A stretch of 64,000 nucleotides of DNA from Pedobacter cryophilus (GCF_005116455.1 NZ_SWBP01000001.1:682001-746000); one strand, 5' to 3'. Shown: positions 43,795 to 52,352, numbered from the stretch's first letter. Program-made: numbers and translations. Notes: generated by a model not told the origin, from the letters alone.

Positions 43795-44787
43795 CTAAAC
43801 CAATTCTACATCGAATTTGTTTCTGATATCATTTAAAACATCTTCTATGGCTTCTACACTTTCTAAAGAAACCAATTTCATTCGGTATTCTTTAAAATTT
43901 GCAATTCCTTTAAAATAATTAGCATAATGGCGTCTCATTTCAAAAATGCCTGTTTTTGGTCCTTTCCATTCAATTGATTTTTGAAGGTGAGTGCGGCAAA
44001 CATCAATTCTTTCTTCTAAAGTTGGTCCTTCTAAATGAGTTCCGGTTTCAAAAAAATGTTTTACCTCTCTAAAAATCCAAGGGTAGCCAATCGCTGCTCT
44101 GCCAATCATAATGCCATCCACCTCATATTCTAAACGCCAATTTGCAGCTTTCTCTGGCGAATCTATATCGCCATTACCAAAAATAGGAATCTGTATTCTT
44201 GGGTTTCTTTTAATTTCTCTAATTAAAGACCAATCTGCTGATCCTTTATACATTTGAGAACGCGTTCTGCCATGTATGGTTAAGGCTTTTATGCCTACGT
44301 CTTGTAAACGTTCTGCCACTTCATAAACATTTTTGGTGTTGTCATCCCAGCCTAAACGGGTTTTTACCGTAACGGGCAAATGAGTAGCGTTTACAACCGC
44401 AGCGGTCATCTTTACCATTTTATCAATATCCTGTAATAAGCTGGCTCCAGCTCCTTTACAAGCTACATTTTTAACCGGACAACCGTAGTTAATATCAATT
44501 AAATCTGGATTAGCCATCGAAGAAATTTCAGCAGCTTGCCTCATGTGGTCTATCTCCGATCCAAAAATTTGAATTCCGATAGGTCTTTCATATTCAAAAA
44601 TATCTAGTTTTTGACGACTTTTTGCAGCATCACGAATTAAGCCTTCCGAAGAAATAAATTCTGTATACATCATATCTACGCCGTTTTGTTTGCAAACAAA
44701 ACGAAACGGAGGATCGCTGACATCTTCCATTGGCGCTAACAATAAAGGGAATGCTCCCAAATCAATATTTCCGATTTTAACCGACAT
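43795..44787 (-). CDS. dusB: tRNA-dihydrouridine synthase (DusB type)
   Basis: A 330-residue flavoenzyme reducing uridines in tRNA D-loops. The FMN barrel starts with LLLAPMEDVSDPPFRF. The catalytic Cys is C103-P (INYGCPVKNVACKGAGASLL), VKTRLGWDD carries the conserved Lys and Arg, and FGNGDIDSPEKA is an FMN phosphate contact. The C-terminal helical RNA-binding domain includes RRHYANYFKG. It is divergent from the CPBP protease operon. Confidence 0.95.
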   Translation of the reverse strand: MSVKIGNIDLGAFPLLLAPMEDVSDPPFRFVCKQNGVDMMYTEFISSEGLIRDAAKSRQKLDIFEYERPIGIQIFGSEIDHMRQAAEISSMANPDLIDINYGCPVKNVACKGAGASLLQDIDKMVKMTAAVVNATHLPVTVKTRLGWDDNTKNVYEVAERLQDVGIKALTIHGRTRSQMYKGSADWSLIREIKRNPRIQIPIFGNGDIDSPEKAANWRLEYEVDGIMIGRAAIGYPWIFREVKHFFETGTHLEGPTLEERIDVCRTHLQKSIEWKGPKTGIFEMRRHYANYFKGIANFKEYRMKLVSLESVEAIEDVLNDIRNKFDVELV

Positions 44788-44838
44788 TCAAAAATCTATT
44801 TCTTAATTTAACTGCAAATTTACAAAATATCATTTGTT

Positions 44839-45774
44839 ATGCATGACATTCAAAAGTCAAGTCCTTACCATCCTGCTTTACAGCTCATGTTTTTAGTTTT
44901 AATGGCTTTTGTTGGGGCTATAGTTTTTACAATTATTGGCTTTTTAGTCTGGATTCCTTTTAATACAGATCATTTTTCACTCCTCAGTTTAACAGAAAAT
45001 AACATGCAAAACATGGATATTTCTTTTTTAAGGATGATGCAAATTTCTAGTTCGTTAGGGCTTTTTATAGCCGGACCCATTGCTTTTGCTTATTTAAATC
45101 AATCTAAACCTAAAACTTACTTCTATTTTGACCAGCCTTTAAAATGGACCTTATTCTTTTTAGTGGTGGCTATTATGTTTGTTTCTAACCCGGTTTTTGA
45201 ACTCATTAATGAGTTAAACCAAAAATTAGCTCTACCAGATTTCTTAAAAAGTTTAGAAATTTGGATGAAGGAAAAAGAATTACAAGCCGCCGAATTAACC
45301 AAAAAGCTTTTGGAAATGCGAACCTATAACGATTTGATTATTAATTTAATAATGATTGCCATTATACCTGCCATTGGCGAAGAACTTTTTTTTAGAGGAG
45401 GCATTCAAACCATTTTAAAAGATTGGTTTAAAAATTACCATGTGGCCATTTGGGTTACCGCTATTCTTTTTAGCGCCATACACTTACAGTTTTACGGTTT
45501 CTTTCCAAGAATGCTTTTAGGAGCGCTTTTTGGCTACTTATTAGTTTACGGAAAAAGTATTTGGCTACCCATTTTAGGGCACTTTTTAAATAACGGAACC
45601 GCAGTAGTGATGGCTTTTGTAATGCAAAAACAAGGAAAAAGTATAGCTGAAATTGAACAAACAAGTAATTACTCTATTTATGGCTATGCTATTAGTGCAA
45701 TAATTACTTTAGTTTTACTGCTTATGTTTTTTAAACAAACCAAAAACAACACTTTATATAGCGCTTATGAATAG
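44839..45774 (+). CDS. CPBP family intramembrane metalloprotease
   Basis: A 311-residue membrane protein with about eight helices. The active-site motif EExxxR is present in IGEELFFRGG, with later histidines in FSAIHLQFYGF and LGHFLNNG, as in CAAX-prenyl-protease/Abi proteins. Bacterial members cleave peptides within the membrane or serve in bacteriocin immunity, and the substrate here is unknown. It heads a unit of four genes and overlaps the next by 8 bases. Confidence 0.93.
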   Translation: MHDIQKSSPYHPALQLMFLVLMAFVGAIVFTIIGFLVWIPFNTDHFSLLSLTENNMQNMDISFLRMMQISSSLGLFIAGPIAFAYLNQSKPKTYFYFDQPLKWTLFFLVVAIMFVSNPVFELINELNQKLALPDFLKSLEIWMKEKELQAAELTKKLLEMRTYNDLIINLIMIAIIPAIGEELFFRGGIQTILKDWFKNYHVAIWVTAILFSAIHLQFYGFFPRMLLGALFGYLLVYGKSIWLPILGHFLNNGTAVVMAFVMQKQGKSIAEIEQTSNYSIYGYAISAIITLVLLLMFFKQTKNNTLYSAYE

Positions 45775-45970
45775 TGAATGGGTTAAAGTTTATGCCTCCA
45801 ATCAATTTTTTAAATCAGAAATAGTAAGGCAGGTATTGGTAGACAATGAGATAGAAGCTGTAATTATAAACAAGCAAGATTCATCTTATAAATTTGGCGA
45901 AGTGGAAGTCCACGTCAGAGAAACTGATTTTCAAAAGGCATCGAAAATTATATTAACCAACGATCTTTAA
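45767..45970 (+). CDS. DUF2007 family small protein
   Basis: A 67-residue soluble protein matching DUF2007, a putative signal-transducing domain with a ferredoxin-like fold: KVYASNQFFKSEIVRQVLVD, then VEVHVRETDFQKASKII. Function is unknown. It overlaps the CPBP gene by 8 bases and ends 8 bases before cdsA, so it is translated within the same unit. Confidence 0.9.
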   Translation: MNSEWVKVYASNQFFKSEIVRQVLVDNEIEAVIINKQDSSYKFGEVEVHVRETDFQKASKIILTNDL

Positions 45971-45978
45971 TATAAATT

Positions 45979-46782
45979 ATGAAAACCAGAGCAATAACCG
46001 GTTTTGTTTTTGTAATAGTCATGCTGGCTTCCTTACTTTTAGGCCCTTATGTTTTCACCGGCTTTTATATTTTTTTAAGCTTGGTTTGCGTGATAGAATT
46101 TTTTACTTTGGTTAAAACCACCGGCATTAGGCCGCACCGCTCTATTGGCTATGTTGCCGCCTTAATTATATTTGCATCTGTAGCCGGAAAGCAGTTTTTT
46201 GTTTATGAAACCAAGTGGTTATTAATTAATATTCCCTTGTTTTTCGGCATTTTTATCAGAGAGCTTTTCAAAAAATCTACCCTGCCTTTTAGCAATATTG
46301 CCTATACTTTTTTGGGCTTAATTTATGCCGTTGTCCCATTTATTTTCTTTTTTAGTTTGGTTTTTATATCCGGCAGTTACAATGTTCACTTGGCTTTAGG
46401 TTTTTTTCTGATGCTTTGGGGGAATGATACCGGCGCTTATCTTTTTGGGGTAAAATTTGGTAAAACACGCCTTTTTGAAAGGCATTCTCCAAAAAAATCT
46501 TGGGAAGGTTTTATAGGCGGTATTTTCACCAGTTTAGTAGTCGGTTTTATTTTATCTATCTATTTTACAGATTACGCCTTACAACATTGGTTAATTATGG
46601 CGCTCATTATCTCTTGCTTTGGCACCTTAGGAGATTTGGTAGAATCTATGTTTAAACGCAGTATAGATATTAAAGACTCCGGAACAATACTGCCAGGCCA
46701 CGGTGGTTTTTTAGATCGCTTTGATGGCTTGCTGCTTTCGGCTCCAGTAATTTTCGTGTACCTCTATTTAATTACTTATTAG
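45979..46782 (+). CDS. cdsA: phosphatidate cytidylyltransferase
   Basis: A 267-residue membrane enzyme making CDP-diacylglycerol from phosphatidic acid and CTP, the branch point to all phospholipids. It has about seven helices. The family signature is intact near the C-terminus: S-x-F-K-R in ESMFKRS, KD, then LPGHGGFLDRFD with the catalytic acidic residues. It is followed 24 bases later by psd. Confidence 0.96.
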   Translation: MKTRAITGFVFVIVMLASLLLGPYVFTGFYIFLSLVCVIEFFTLVKTTGIRPHRSIGYVAALIIFASVAGKQFFVYETKWLLINIPLFFGIFIRELFKKSTLPFSNIAYTFLGLIYAVVPFIFFFSLVFISGSYNVHLALGFFLMLWGNDTGAYLFGVKFGKTRLFERHSPKKSWEGFIGGIFTSLVVGFILSIYFTDYALQHWLIMALIISCFGTLGDLVESMFKRSIDIKDSGTILPGHGGFLDRFDGLLLSAPVIFVYLYLITY

Positions 46783-46806
46783 TAATTTCGCATAAAATTT
46801 TTAAAA

Positions 46807-47466
46807 ATGACCATTCACAAAGAAGGCTATACCTCTATCGCGTTAAGCATATTATTTATTTTTGTAACCAACACTATTATCAAATATTACCTGCCAGATG
46901 TTACCTGGTTTATTTGGTTTTGGTATTTACTTTCTTTCGCCTTATTTATTATCATTTTACAGTTTTTTAGAAGCCCAAGCAGAAAATTAACCCTTCATGA
47001 TCGTAAAATTATTTGCCCTGCCGATGGTAAAGTAGTAGTGATTGAAGAAACCGAAGAAACCGAATTTTTAAAAGACAAACGCATTCAAGTTTCGGTTTTT
47101 ATGTCGCCCGTTAATGTGCATATCAACAGAAACCCAATTAGTGGAATAGTAAAATACTTTAAATATCACCCTGGGAAATACCTTTTTGCCTGGGATCCAA
47201 AATCTTCTACTGAAAACGAAAGAACCACCACCGTGGTAGAACATAAAAGCGGCGTTCAAGTGCTTTACCGTCAAATTGCCGGCGCATTAGCTCGCAGAAT
47301 TGTTTGGTACGTAAAAGAAGGAGATACAGTAGAGCAAAGTCAAGAATTTGGGTTTATTAAATTTGGTTCAAGAGTAGATATTTATTTACCCTTAGGTACA
47401 CAAATTAACGTGAATTTAAACGAGGTTGTAAAAGGCGGAGTAACCGTTTTAGCCACACTTTCTTAA
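46807..47466 (+). CDS. psd: phosphatidylserine decarboxylase family protein
   Basis: A 219-residue decarboxylase turning phosphatidylserine into phosphatidylethanolamine. Two N-terminal helices (about 10-55) anchor it. CPADGKVVVIEE and the conserved HIN in VNVHINRNPISG are present. The proenzyme self-cleavage site is G187-S188 in FGSRVD, where the new N-terminal Ser becomes the pyruvoyl cofactor. GSR is the variant of the short type II enzymes, against GST in classical Psd. It ends the CPBP-DUF2007-CdsA-Psd unit. Confidence 0.95.
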   Translation: MTIHKEGYTSIALSILFIFVTNTIIKYYLPDVTWFIWFWYLLSFALFIIILQFFRSPSRKLTLHDRKIICPADGKVVVIEETEETEFLKDKRIQVSVFMSPVNVHINRNPISGIVKYFKYHPGKYLFAWDPKSSTENERTTTVVEHKSGVQVLYRQIAGALARRIVWYVKEGDTVEQSQEFGFIKFGSRVDIYLPLGTQINVNLNEVVKGGVTVLATLS

Positions 47467-47504
47467 ATTTTAGAAAAGCAATTTCCGTGTTTCAAATGGA
47501 TGGA

Positions 47505-47590
47505 TAGCCTCGCTGTCCATTCATACGGCTTTTGGCCGGTATACCTGCCTGCCGGCAGGCATTTCCATCAAGTTTATTTTAGCTGGGCTT
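47505..47590 (-). repeat. intergenic structured repeat, Flavo-1-like, copy 5
   Basis: On the minus strand the left part reads AAACTTGATGGAAATGCC and the right part GTATGAATGGACAGCGAGGCT. The outer AGCCC/GGCT arms pair. The loop holds a palindrome (TGCCTGCCGGCAGGCA) that also recurs widely in this phylum. The right arm is shared with copy 2. Confidence 0.55.
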
Positions 47591-47747
47591 GTGCTGTAAA
47601 AGTGCAAAGTCATCTGTGATAGACTCCTGCTAAGAAAAAACAGATTGATCTTATTTAGTTAAACAATGTTAAAAACTGTTGTTAAGATTTAAAAAACTAA
47701 CCGCTAATTAATAAAAACTTTACTTTTATTAGATCAATCCTTATCTA

Positions 47748-48323
47748 ATGAACAAAATTACCTTAATTACCATTTGCTGTTTAATGAGCAGTTTATCTAA
47801 AGCACAAGAAACAAGCGTAGAAAAATCTTTATTTGGAGCACAAATTGGTTATTTAGGTGTATGGGCAAATCACGAAGCAAAACTTTCAAATAGAATTACT
47901 TTTAAAACCGAAATTGGTTTAGATAAAGGCTATGTGGCGGAGACCTTACTTTTTACATCGAAAAAAAGCTCTTTTTATCCCTTTTTTATTTTAGAACCAC
48001 GTTACTATTATAATTTAGGGAGGAGAGAAGCTGCTTCAAAAAAAGTAAAAGGTAATACCGGTAACTTTTGGGGATTACAAATGAGATATAGCCCTAATTT
48101 GTTTGTTGTTAACGATAAATACATTGATAATGACAGAGAAATTTTAACAATAAGCCCTAAGTATGGATTGAGAAGAACTTTAGGAAATCATTTTAATTTA
48201 GAAACTACTGTAGGATTTGGCTACGGCTATGAATTTAATAAATATCCAAATTATCCGGATGGTGGTTTTTTTAGTATTGAGGCGACTATAAGAGTTGGAA
48301 TTCACTTTGGTGCAAAAAAATAA
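47748..48323 (+). CDS. hypothetical outer-membrane beta-barrel protein
   Basis: A 191-residue protein with a signal peptide (LSKAQ). Alternating hydrophobic stretches fit an eight-stranded barrel (GAQIGYLGVWANHE, FKTEIGLDKG, ILEPRYYYNLGRR, LETTVGFGYGYEF, IEATIRVGIHFG). A specific function is not recognisable. It is transcribed alone, about 280 bases after psd. Confidence 0.75.
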   Translation: MNKITLITICCLMSSLSKAQETSVEKSLFGAQIGYLGVWANHEAKLSNRITFKTEIGLDKGYVAETLLFTSKKSSFYPFFILEPRYYYNLGRREAASKKVKGNTGNFWGLQMRYSPNLFVVNDKYIDNDREILTISPKYGLRRTLGNHFNLETTVGFGYGYEFNKYPNYPDGGFFSIEATIRVGIHFGAKK

Positions 48324-48443
48324 ATTTATATTCCAATTTATTTTAAGTGATTATTAAAACGAATAGACTGGAATTTTTGAGGTAAGTGTTTCATTAGATT
48401 TTTCGTTTGAACGAAATAGAATTGTGCGTTAGTTTTAGATTAT

Positions 48444-48869
48444 ATGACCTTCAAAAGCAAAAAAGACCCCTTATTCCTGACCATTGTTTTTGGAGTTATA
48501 TTTTTAATTGTTGGGGTTTCTGTTTTAGCTATTATTGATAAAGGATTAAACCTCAGCAACACTATATTTCATGTTATTGATTTAATGGTTATTGCTTTAT
48601 TATTGTGGATTTTTTATGGTACTTATTATCAATTAAGCGCAACCCACTTAAAATACTTTTGCGGACCAATTAAAGGAAAAATAGAAATTTCATCAATCAA
48701 AGAAATTAATAAAAACCTAACCATGTGGGTGGGTTTTAAGCCTGCAACAAGCAGAAATGGACTTATCATAAAATACAATAAATACGATGAGATTTATATT
48801 AGCCCAATTAATAACGATGATTTTATTGCGGAAATGCTAAAACTTAACCCATCTATTAGTATTAAATAA
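48444..48869 (+). CDS. PH-like domain membrane protein
   Basis: A 141-residue protein with two membrane helices at residues 12-55 and a C-terminal bacterial pleckstrin-homology-like domain. That domain is seen as YYQLSATHLKYFCGPIKGKIEISSIKEI, followed by a GLIIKYNKYDEIYISP strand pair. Such YdbS/DUF1200-type proteins are of unknown function. No partner is evident. Confidence 0.75.
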   Translation: MTFKSKKDPLFLTIVFGVIFLIVGVSVLAIIDKGLNLSNTIFHVIDLMVIALLLWIFYGTYYQLSATHLKYFCGPIKGKIEISSIKEINKNLTMWVGFKPATSRNGLIIKYNKYDEIYISPINNDDFIAEMLKLNPSISIK

Positions 48870-49102
48870 TCACTACAAATTTTGTGGATTCTTATTTAAA
48901 TGTAGTGTTCTTAAATCATCTAAACCACAAACCAATCATCTACCAAAGCGCCAAAAACCTCTACCAACAGGTTGTTCGCTAAATATCAGGGTTTAATCGA
49001 TTCTTTTTCTCGTTCGTCTATTCATCCTCCGCTTTGGTATAAAATATTCTTGTACCAGTTAAAAAGATTGAATATTTGATTGTTAAACAAAATTTTAGAG
49101 TC

Positions 49103-49291
49103 ATGAAAAAATCATTGCCCTTTTTATCTCCCTTTTTACTAATGATATTTCCTGTGGTAATATTTCTATCAGCTACTTTAATTTTTAAACCAAATACATC
49201 AGCAAAAGATTTTGCTACTATTGATATCAAAAATAATAGGCTGGCCAATACCAGTCATATCGCTATTGTTAAACAATTACTAAAAAAATAA
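49103..49291 (+). CDS. small membrane protein before an ABC exporter
   Basis: A 62-residue protein with one membrane helix (PFLLMIFPVVIFLSATLIF) and a hydrophilic tail ending in KQLLKK. Its stop (TAA) shares a base with the ATG of the ABC ATPase gene, which argues for translational coupling and against a chance frame. The ATG at 49103 is preferred to a TTG at 49076. It might be an accessory subunit of the exporter or an exported peptide. Neither is shown. Confidence 0.55.
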   Translation: MKKSLPFLSPFLLMIFPVVIFLSATLIFKPNTSAKDFATIDIKNNRLANTSHIAIVKQLLKK

Positions 49292-50193
49292 TGATGCAGG
49301 AACTCATCATCCAAACAAAAAACCTCAATTTTAATTTTGCACAGCAAAAAGTGCTCAATCAGCTTTCATTAGAAGTACCAAAAGGCGGTATTTATGGTTT
49401 CTTAGGTCCAAACGGATCGGGTAAAACTACTACCATTAAATTGCTGTTGAACCTGCTAAAATCCGACGAAAAAAATATTTTCCTTTTTGGCAAAGAGCTA
49501 CAAGAAAACCGAACCGAAATATTAAAAAAAATAGGTTCGCTGGTAGAGCAACCTGCTATTTATCCACACCTTACCGGCTATGAAAACTTAAAAACCAGAG
49601 CTCTACTTTTACAGGTTTCTAAAAGTAAAATCAATAAGATTTTAGACATCGTTGGCCTTACAGATGCCGCAAATAAAAAATCTGAAAAGTATTCTTTAGG
49701 AATGAAACAACGCTTGGGAATTGGGTTGGCCTTGTTGGATGATCCCGAGTTATTGATTTTAGATGAACCTACCAATGGTTTAGATCCAAATGGGATTATA
49801 GAAATCAGACATCTGATCAAAGATTTAGCTGCAAATCATCAAAAAACCATTTTTATTTCCTCGCATTTACTGGCCGAAATAGAAAGAATTGCTACCCATG
49901 TTGGCATTATCAACAAAGGAAAAATGCTTTTTCAGGGAAATATCCATGAGCTTCATTCTTTAAAAACAAGCCTTATTTGTATAGAAACCAACGATAATGA
50001 AGCGGCACAATCTATTTTAAAATCCAAATATCCGTCGCTCAGCCTCAACGGTCACTTAGAAATTCCTTTTGAAAGTTTAGAACAAATGGGTTTCATCAAT
50101 CATCATTTAATTCAAAATGATTTGATTGTTTACAGCATTTACAAACAGAAAAAAGACCTGGAATCTTTATTCTTAGACATCACTAACGCTTAA
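49291..50193 (+). CDS. ABC transporter ATP-binding protein (BcrA/LanF-like)
   Basis: A 300-residue ABC ATPase with Walker A GPNGSGKTT, signature YSLGMKQRLG, Walker B LLILDEPTNGLDP and a switch region ISSHLLAE. The C-terminal extension (about 215-300) is typical of bacitracin and lantibiotic immunity ATPases. It pairs with the ABC-2 type permease starting 5 bases downstream. A second ATG lies one codon after the first. Substrate is unknown, and antimicrobial-peptide defence is the family-based guess. Confidence 0.92.
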   Translation: MMQELIIQTKNLNFNFAQQKVLNQLSLEVPKGGIYGFLGPNGSGKTTTIKLLLNLLKSDEKNIFLFGKELQENRTEILKKIGSLVEQPAIYPHLTGYENLKTRALLLQVSKSKINKILDIVGLTDAANKKSEKYSLGMKQRLGIGLALLDDPELLILDEPTNGLDPNGIIEIRHLIKDLAANHQKTIFISSHLLAEIERIATHVGIINKGKMLFQGNIHELHSLKTSLICIETNDNEAAQSILKSKYPSLSLNGHLEIPFESLEQMGFINHHLIQNDLIVYSIYKQKKDLESLFLDITNA

Positions 50194-50198
50194 ATCTT

Positions 50199-50987
50199 AT
50201 GAAAACTTTTTTACTTTCTCTACATTCAGAATATTATAAAACCCGTAAAACCTTAGCCTTTTGGGGCGCCATTGTTTTACCTGTATTTTTATGCACCGTA
50301 GTTTTTATAGGCTATTATATAAAAGCCGATGATGTGATGAAAAAACTAGCTAAAGTACCTCCAATTGCTATTTGGGGCCAATATTCCTTTGCAATTGTTG
50401 GCGTAATGGGCACTTTGCTTTTACCTATGTATTTGGTTTTTATGACTTACTCGGTAAATAATATAGAACACAAAGCTGATACCTGGAAAAGTCTGTTTTC
50501 TTTGCCTATTCCTAAATGGAAAATTTACTACAGCAAAGCCCTATACACCGTTTTACTGATTACTTTAAGCATGCTTCTTTTTGTGGGCTTAACTTTGGCT
50601 TATGGTTATATTTTAGGTTGGTTAAAACCTCAGTTAACTTTACAAAATGCCGATATGGCTAAGGTAACAAGCTATCTAGCTGTTATTTATTTAAAAATGT
50701 TTTTGGCTTCATTAGGCATTATTTCTATTCAGTTTTTGATGAGTTTGGTTTGGAAAGATTTTTTAAAACCCATGGGTATTGGTTTTTTACTTTTGGTAAC
50801 CGCCATGATTGTTTTAAAATGGGAATACAGCTATTTAATTCCGTTTACACATCCTATAAAAGCGCTCATGTCTTCGAGCGGTAAAGAGGTTGAAATTTTA
50901 ACCAAAGAAGTTTGGGTAAGCTTTGCTTATGCCGCTGTGTTTTTTACTGCCGGTTATTTTATTGTGATTAAAAAAAGCGTGAAATAA
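50199..50987 (+). CDS. ABC-2 type permease (lantibiotic-immunity-like)
   Basis: A 262-residue permease with six membrane helices. Its N-terminus SLHSEYYKTRKTLAFWGAIVLP resembles that of LanE/LanG and BcrB proteins. EHKADTWKSLFSLPIPKWKIYYSKAL is the cytoplasmic coupling helix. It lies directly after its ATPase. Together with the small membrane protein they form a three-gene exporter unit. Confidence 0.9.
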   Translation: MKTFLLSLHSEYYKTRKTLAFWGAIVLPVFLCTVVFIGYYIKADDVMKKLAKVPPIAIWGQYSFAIVGVMGTLLLPMYLVFMTYSVNNIEHKADTWKSLFSLPIPKWKIYYSKALYTVLLITLSMLLFVGLTLAYGYILGWLKPQLTLQNADMAKVTSYLAVIYLKMFLASLGIISIQFLMSLVWKDFLKPMGIGFLLLVTAMIVLKWEYSYLIPFTHPIKALMSSSGKEVEILTKEVWVSFAYAAVFFTAGYFIVIKKSVK

Positions 50988-51076
50988 GGCTGCTTTAAAA
51001 AACGATTAAATGGGTTTGACGTTTGTTAATGGATGAAGAGTCACATTTAATCGTTTTTAGTTTTAATTATTCGCAC

Positions 51077-51454
51077 ATGAAACCTCTCTTCTTTTTATGG
51101 TTAATAACTTTTGGTAGCCTCAACACTGCTTTTTCTCAAAGCCAAATTTACCGTGAAGTATTGGTTTTTGCACCCGAAGGATTTTCTGAAAAGTTAGAAA
51201 AACAGGTAAAAATTTTAAAATCCGACTCAAAGGGATTGCAAGAAAGAGATATAAAACTTAGCGTATACAGGATCACTTCTAAAACCTTAACTCGTTATAA
51301 AAATTTAAACCTGTCTAAACAAAACTTTACTTTTATTCTAATTGGAAAAGATGGCGGAGAAAAATTTAGATCAACCGAGGTGGTGAGTTTAGTAAAATTA
51401 TACAGTTTAATTGACGCTATGCCTATGCGTAAATATGAAATGAGAAAACAATAA
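51077..51454 (+). CDS. DUF4174 domain secreted protein
   Basis: A 125-residue protein with a signal peptide (NTAFSQ) and a DUF4174 domain: REVLVFAPEG, then FILIGKDGGEKFRS and the diagnostic C-terminal LIDAMPMRKYEMR. The fold is predicted thioredoxin-like without a CxxC pair, so redox activity is unlikely. I choose the ATG at 51077, because the longer frame from 51023 puts a hydrophilic stretch before the signal peptide. Confidence 0.88.
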   Translation: MKPLFFLWLITFGSLNTAFSQSQIYREVLVFAPEGFSEKLEKQVKILKSDSKGLQERDIKLSVYRITSKTLTRYKNLNLSKQNFTFILIGKDGGEKFRSTEVVSLVKLYSLIDAMPMRKYEMRKQ

Positions 51455-51459
51455 TTTTG

Positions 51460-51548
51460 GTTGGTTAAAGGTTTATCGAGTCTGTAGACTCTTTTTTATT
51501 AGTAAATCCTTAGTCACGCTAGCGCTTAAGACTAAGGACAGAATAGGA
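51460..51548. repeat. 70-90 bp repeat, unit 1
   Basis: The unit contains TTGGTTAAAGGTTTATCGAG, the palindrome GAGTCTGTAGACTC, and the hairpin CCTTAGTC / GACTAAGG with GCTAGC in its loop, ending CAGAATAGGA. It recurs at 51841 and 51951. Confidence 0.75.
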
Positions 51549-51596
51549 GCTTTAGATAGAGCTGTTTATCAATTGTTGAAAAAGCCTATTTTAAGG

Positions 51597-51647
51597 TCAT
51601 ATTTTTTCAAGGTCATTTGATGCTTCGATACTTATTTTATAATTCAT
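51597..51647 (-). pseudogene. ParE/RelE-family toxin, 16-codon stub
   Basis: The start ATG overlaps the antitoxin stop (ATGA). The 16 codons read MNYKISIEASNDLEKI and then stop. This resembles the first strand and helix of ParE toxins, which continue for another 80 or so residues. The sequence after the stop shows no further toxin-like coding in any frame and runs into repeat unit 1, so the gene is truncated, not point-mutated. Confidence 0.6.
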
Positions 51648-51814
51648 TTACTCAAATGTTCATTGTGCAAATCCTGTAAAAAAGTATCTCGATTATAATT
51701 CTTTACAAATCCAGATTTTTCTCCTTTTTTTAATTCTTTTATGAGTTCTACCTTTTTTGATTCTTCTTGCTCAAACATTTCAATTTCTACATCTTTTCTT
51801 GTTGTTTTCATCAT
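51644..51814 (-). CDS. ParD-like antitoxin, small
   Basis: A 56-residue protein. Its C-terminal half (KKGEKSGFVKNYNRDTFLQDLH) has the xSGFxxxxxRDxFLxxLH pattern by which ParD-type antitoxins wrap the toxin. The N-terminal DNA-binding ribbon is short or absent. It overlaps the toxin stub by four bases, the usual parDE arrangement. It lies between two copies of the 70-90 bp repeat. With the toxin truncated, the antitoxin has no partner here and may be a relic or an orphan neutralising related toxins elsewhere. Confidence 0.65.
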   Translation of the reverse strand: MMKTTRKDVEIEMFEQEESKKVELIKELKKGEKSGFVKNYNRDTFLQDLHNEHLSK

Positions 51815-51840
51815 TATAAATTTCTAAAATCTTTGCTCTA

Positions 51841-51909
51841 GTTTGAAGACTCTTTTTTATTTGTAAATCCTTAGTCACGCTAAAGCCTAAGACTAAGGAC
51901 AGAATAGGA
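51841..51909. repeat. 70-90 bp repeat, unit 2
   Basis: TTTGAAGACTCTTTTTTATT, then CCTTAGTC ... GACTAAGG with a diverged loop (ACGCTAAAGCCTAA), ending CAGAATAGGA. It has the same orientation as units 1 and 3. Confidence 0.75.
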
Positions 51910-51950
51910 TCCTGAAAAAGGAACACTGAAGCCAGTTTGGGGTTGGTTAA

Positions 51951-52028
51951 ATGTTTATCTAGTCTGAAGAATCATTTTCATTTGTAAATACTTAGTCACG
52001 CTAGCGCTTAAAACTAAGGACAGAATGG
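51951..52028. repeat. 70-90 bp repeat, unit 3
   Basis: GGTTGGTTAAATGTTTATCT, then CTTAGTC ... AACTAAGG with GCTAGC in the loop, ending CAGAATGGG. It matches unit 1 at its start and unit 2 in the ATTTGTAAAT word. Confidence 0.7.
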
Positions 52029-52094
52029 GTATTCCGTTTCATCAATCAACATTCCTTGGTCATGACAAAACGCTGACAGGATTAGCAAACCAAT

Positions 52095-52352
52095 TTAAAT
52101 ATCATTTAGCTCTTTCAAGGTATCACCTAATACATAAGACATCAGCTCTGTGACTCGTAAAAAGTGTGTTTTATCATGGAGAGTGTATTCGGAAAAGAAT
52201 TGTGGAATTTGTTTTGCTCTGTCAGATGCTTCTTCACAAAGTGAAATGATATTTCCAACAAACGCTTGCGTATCTGCATTCTTTCTTTCTAACAACTCCT
52301 TATAGAGAGTAGTGTCTTTTACGCTTTCTATGTTTATTACTTTACTCATCAA
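52095..52352 (-). pseudogene. N-terminal fragment of an HD-CE domain ATPase-like protein
   Basis: An 85-residue frame containing FSEYTLHDKTHFLRVTELMSYVLG. This matches the N-terminal HD-CE motif (HDxxHxxRV) of large proteins that continue LNPxELGLLxLSAYxHDIG. Here the frame ends right after LKELND, where that segment should begin, and nothing related follows. The rest of the gene has been lost. It may still be expressed as a short peptide, but function is unlikely. Confidence 0.5.

Noticed and set aside
49018-49248. A 76-codon minus-strand frame overlapping the small membrane protein
   Set aside because: The plus-strand frame has a better start, a membrane helix and coupling to the ABC gene. 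The antisense frame has none of these.
51460-52028. CRISPR array
   Set aside because: The three repeats are long (70-90 bp), diverged and separated by unequal gaps that contain genes, with no regular spacers.
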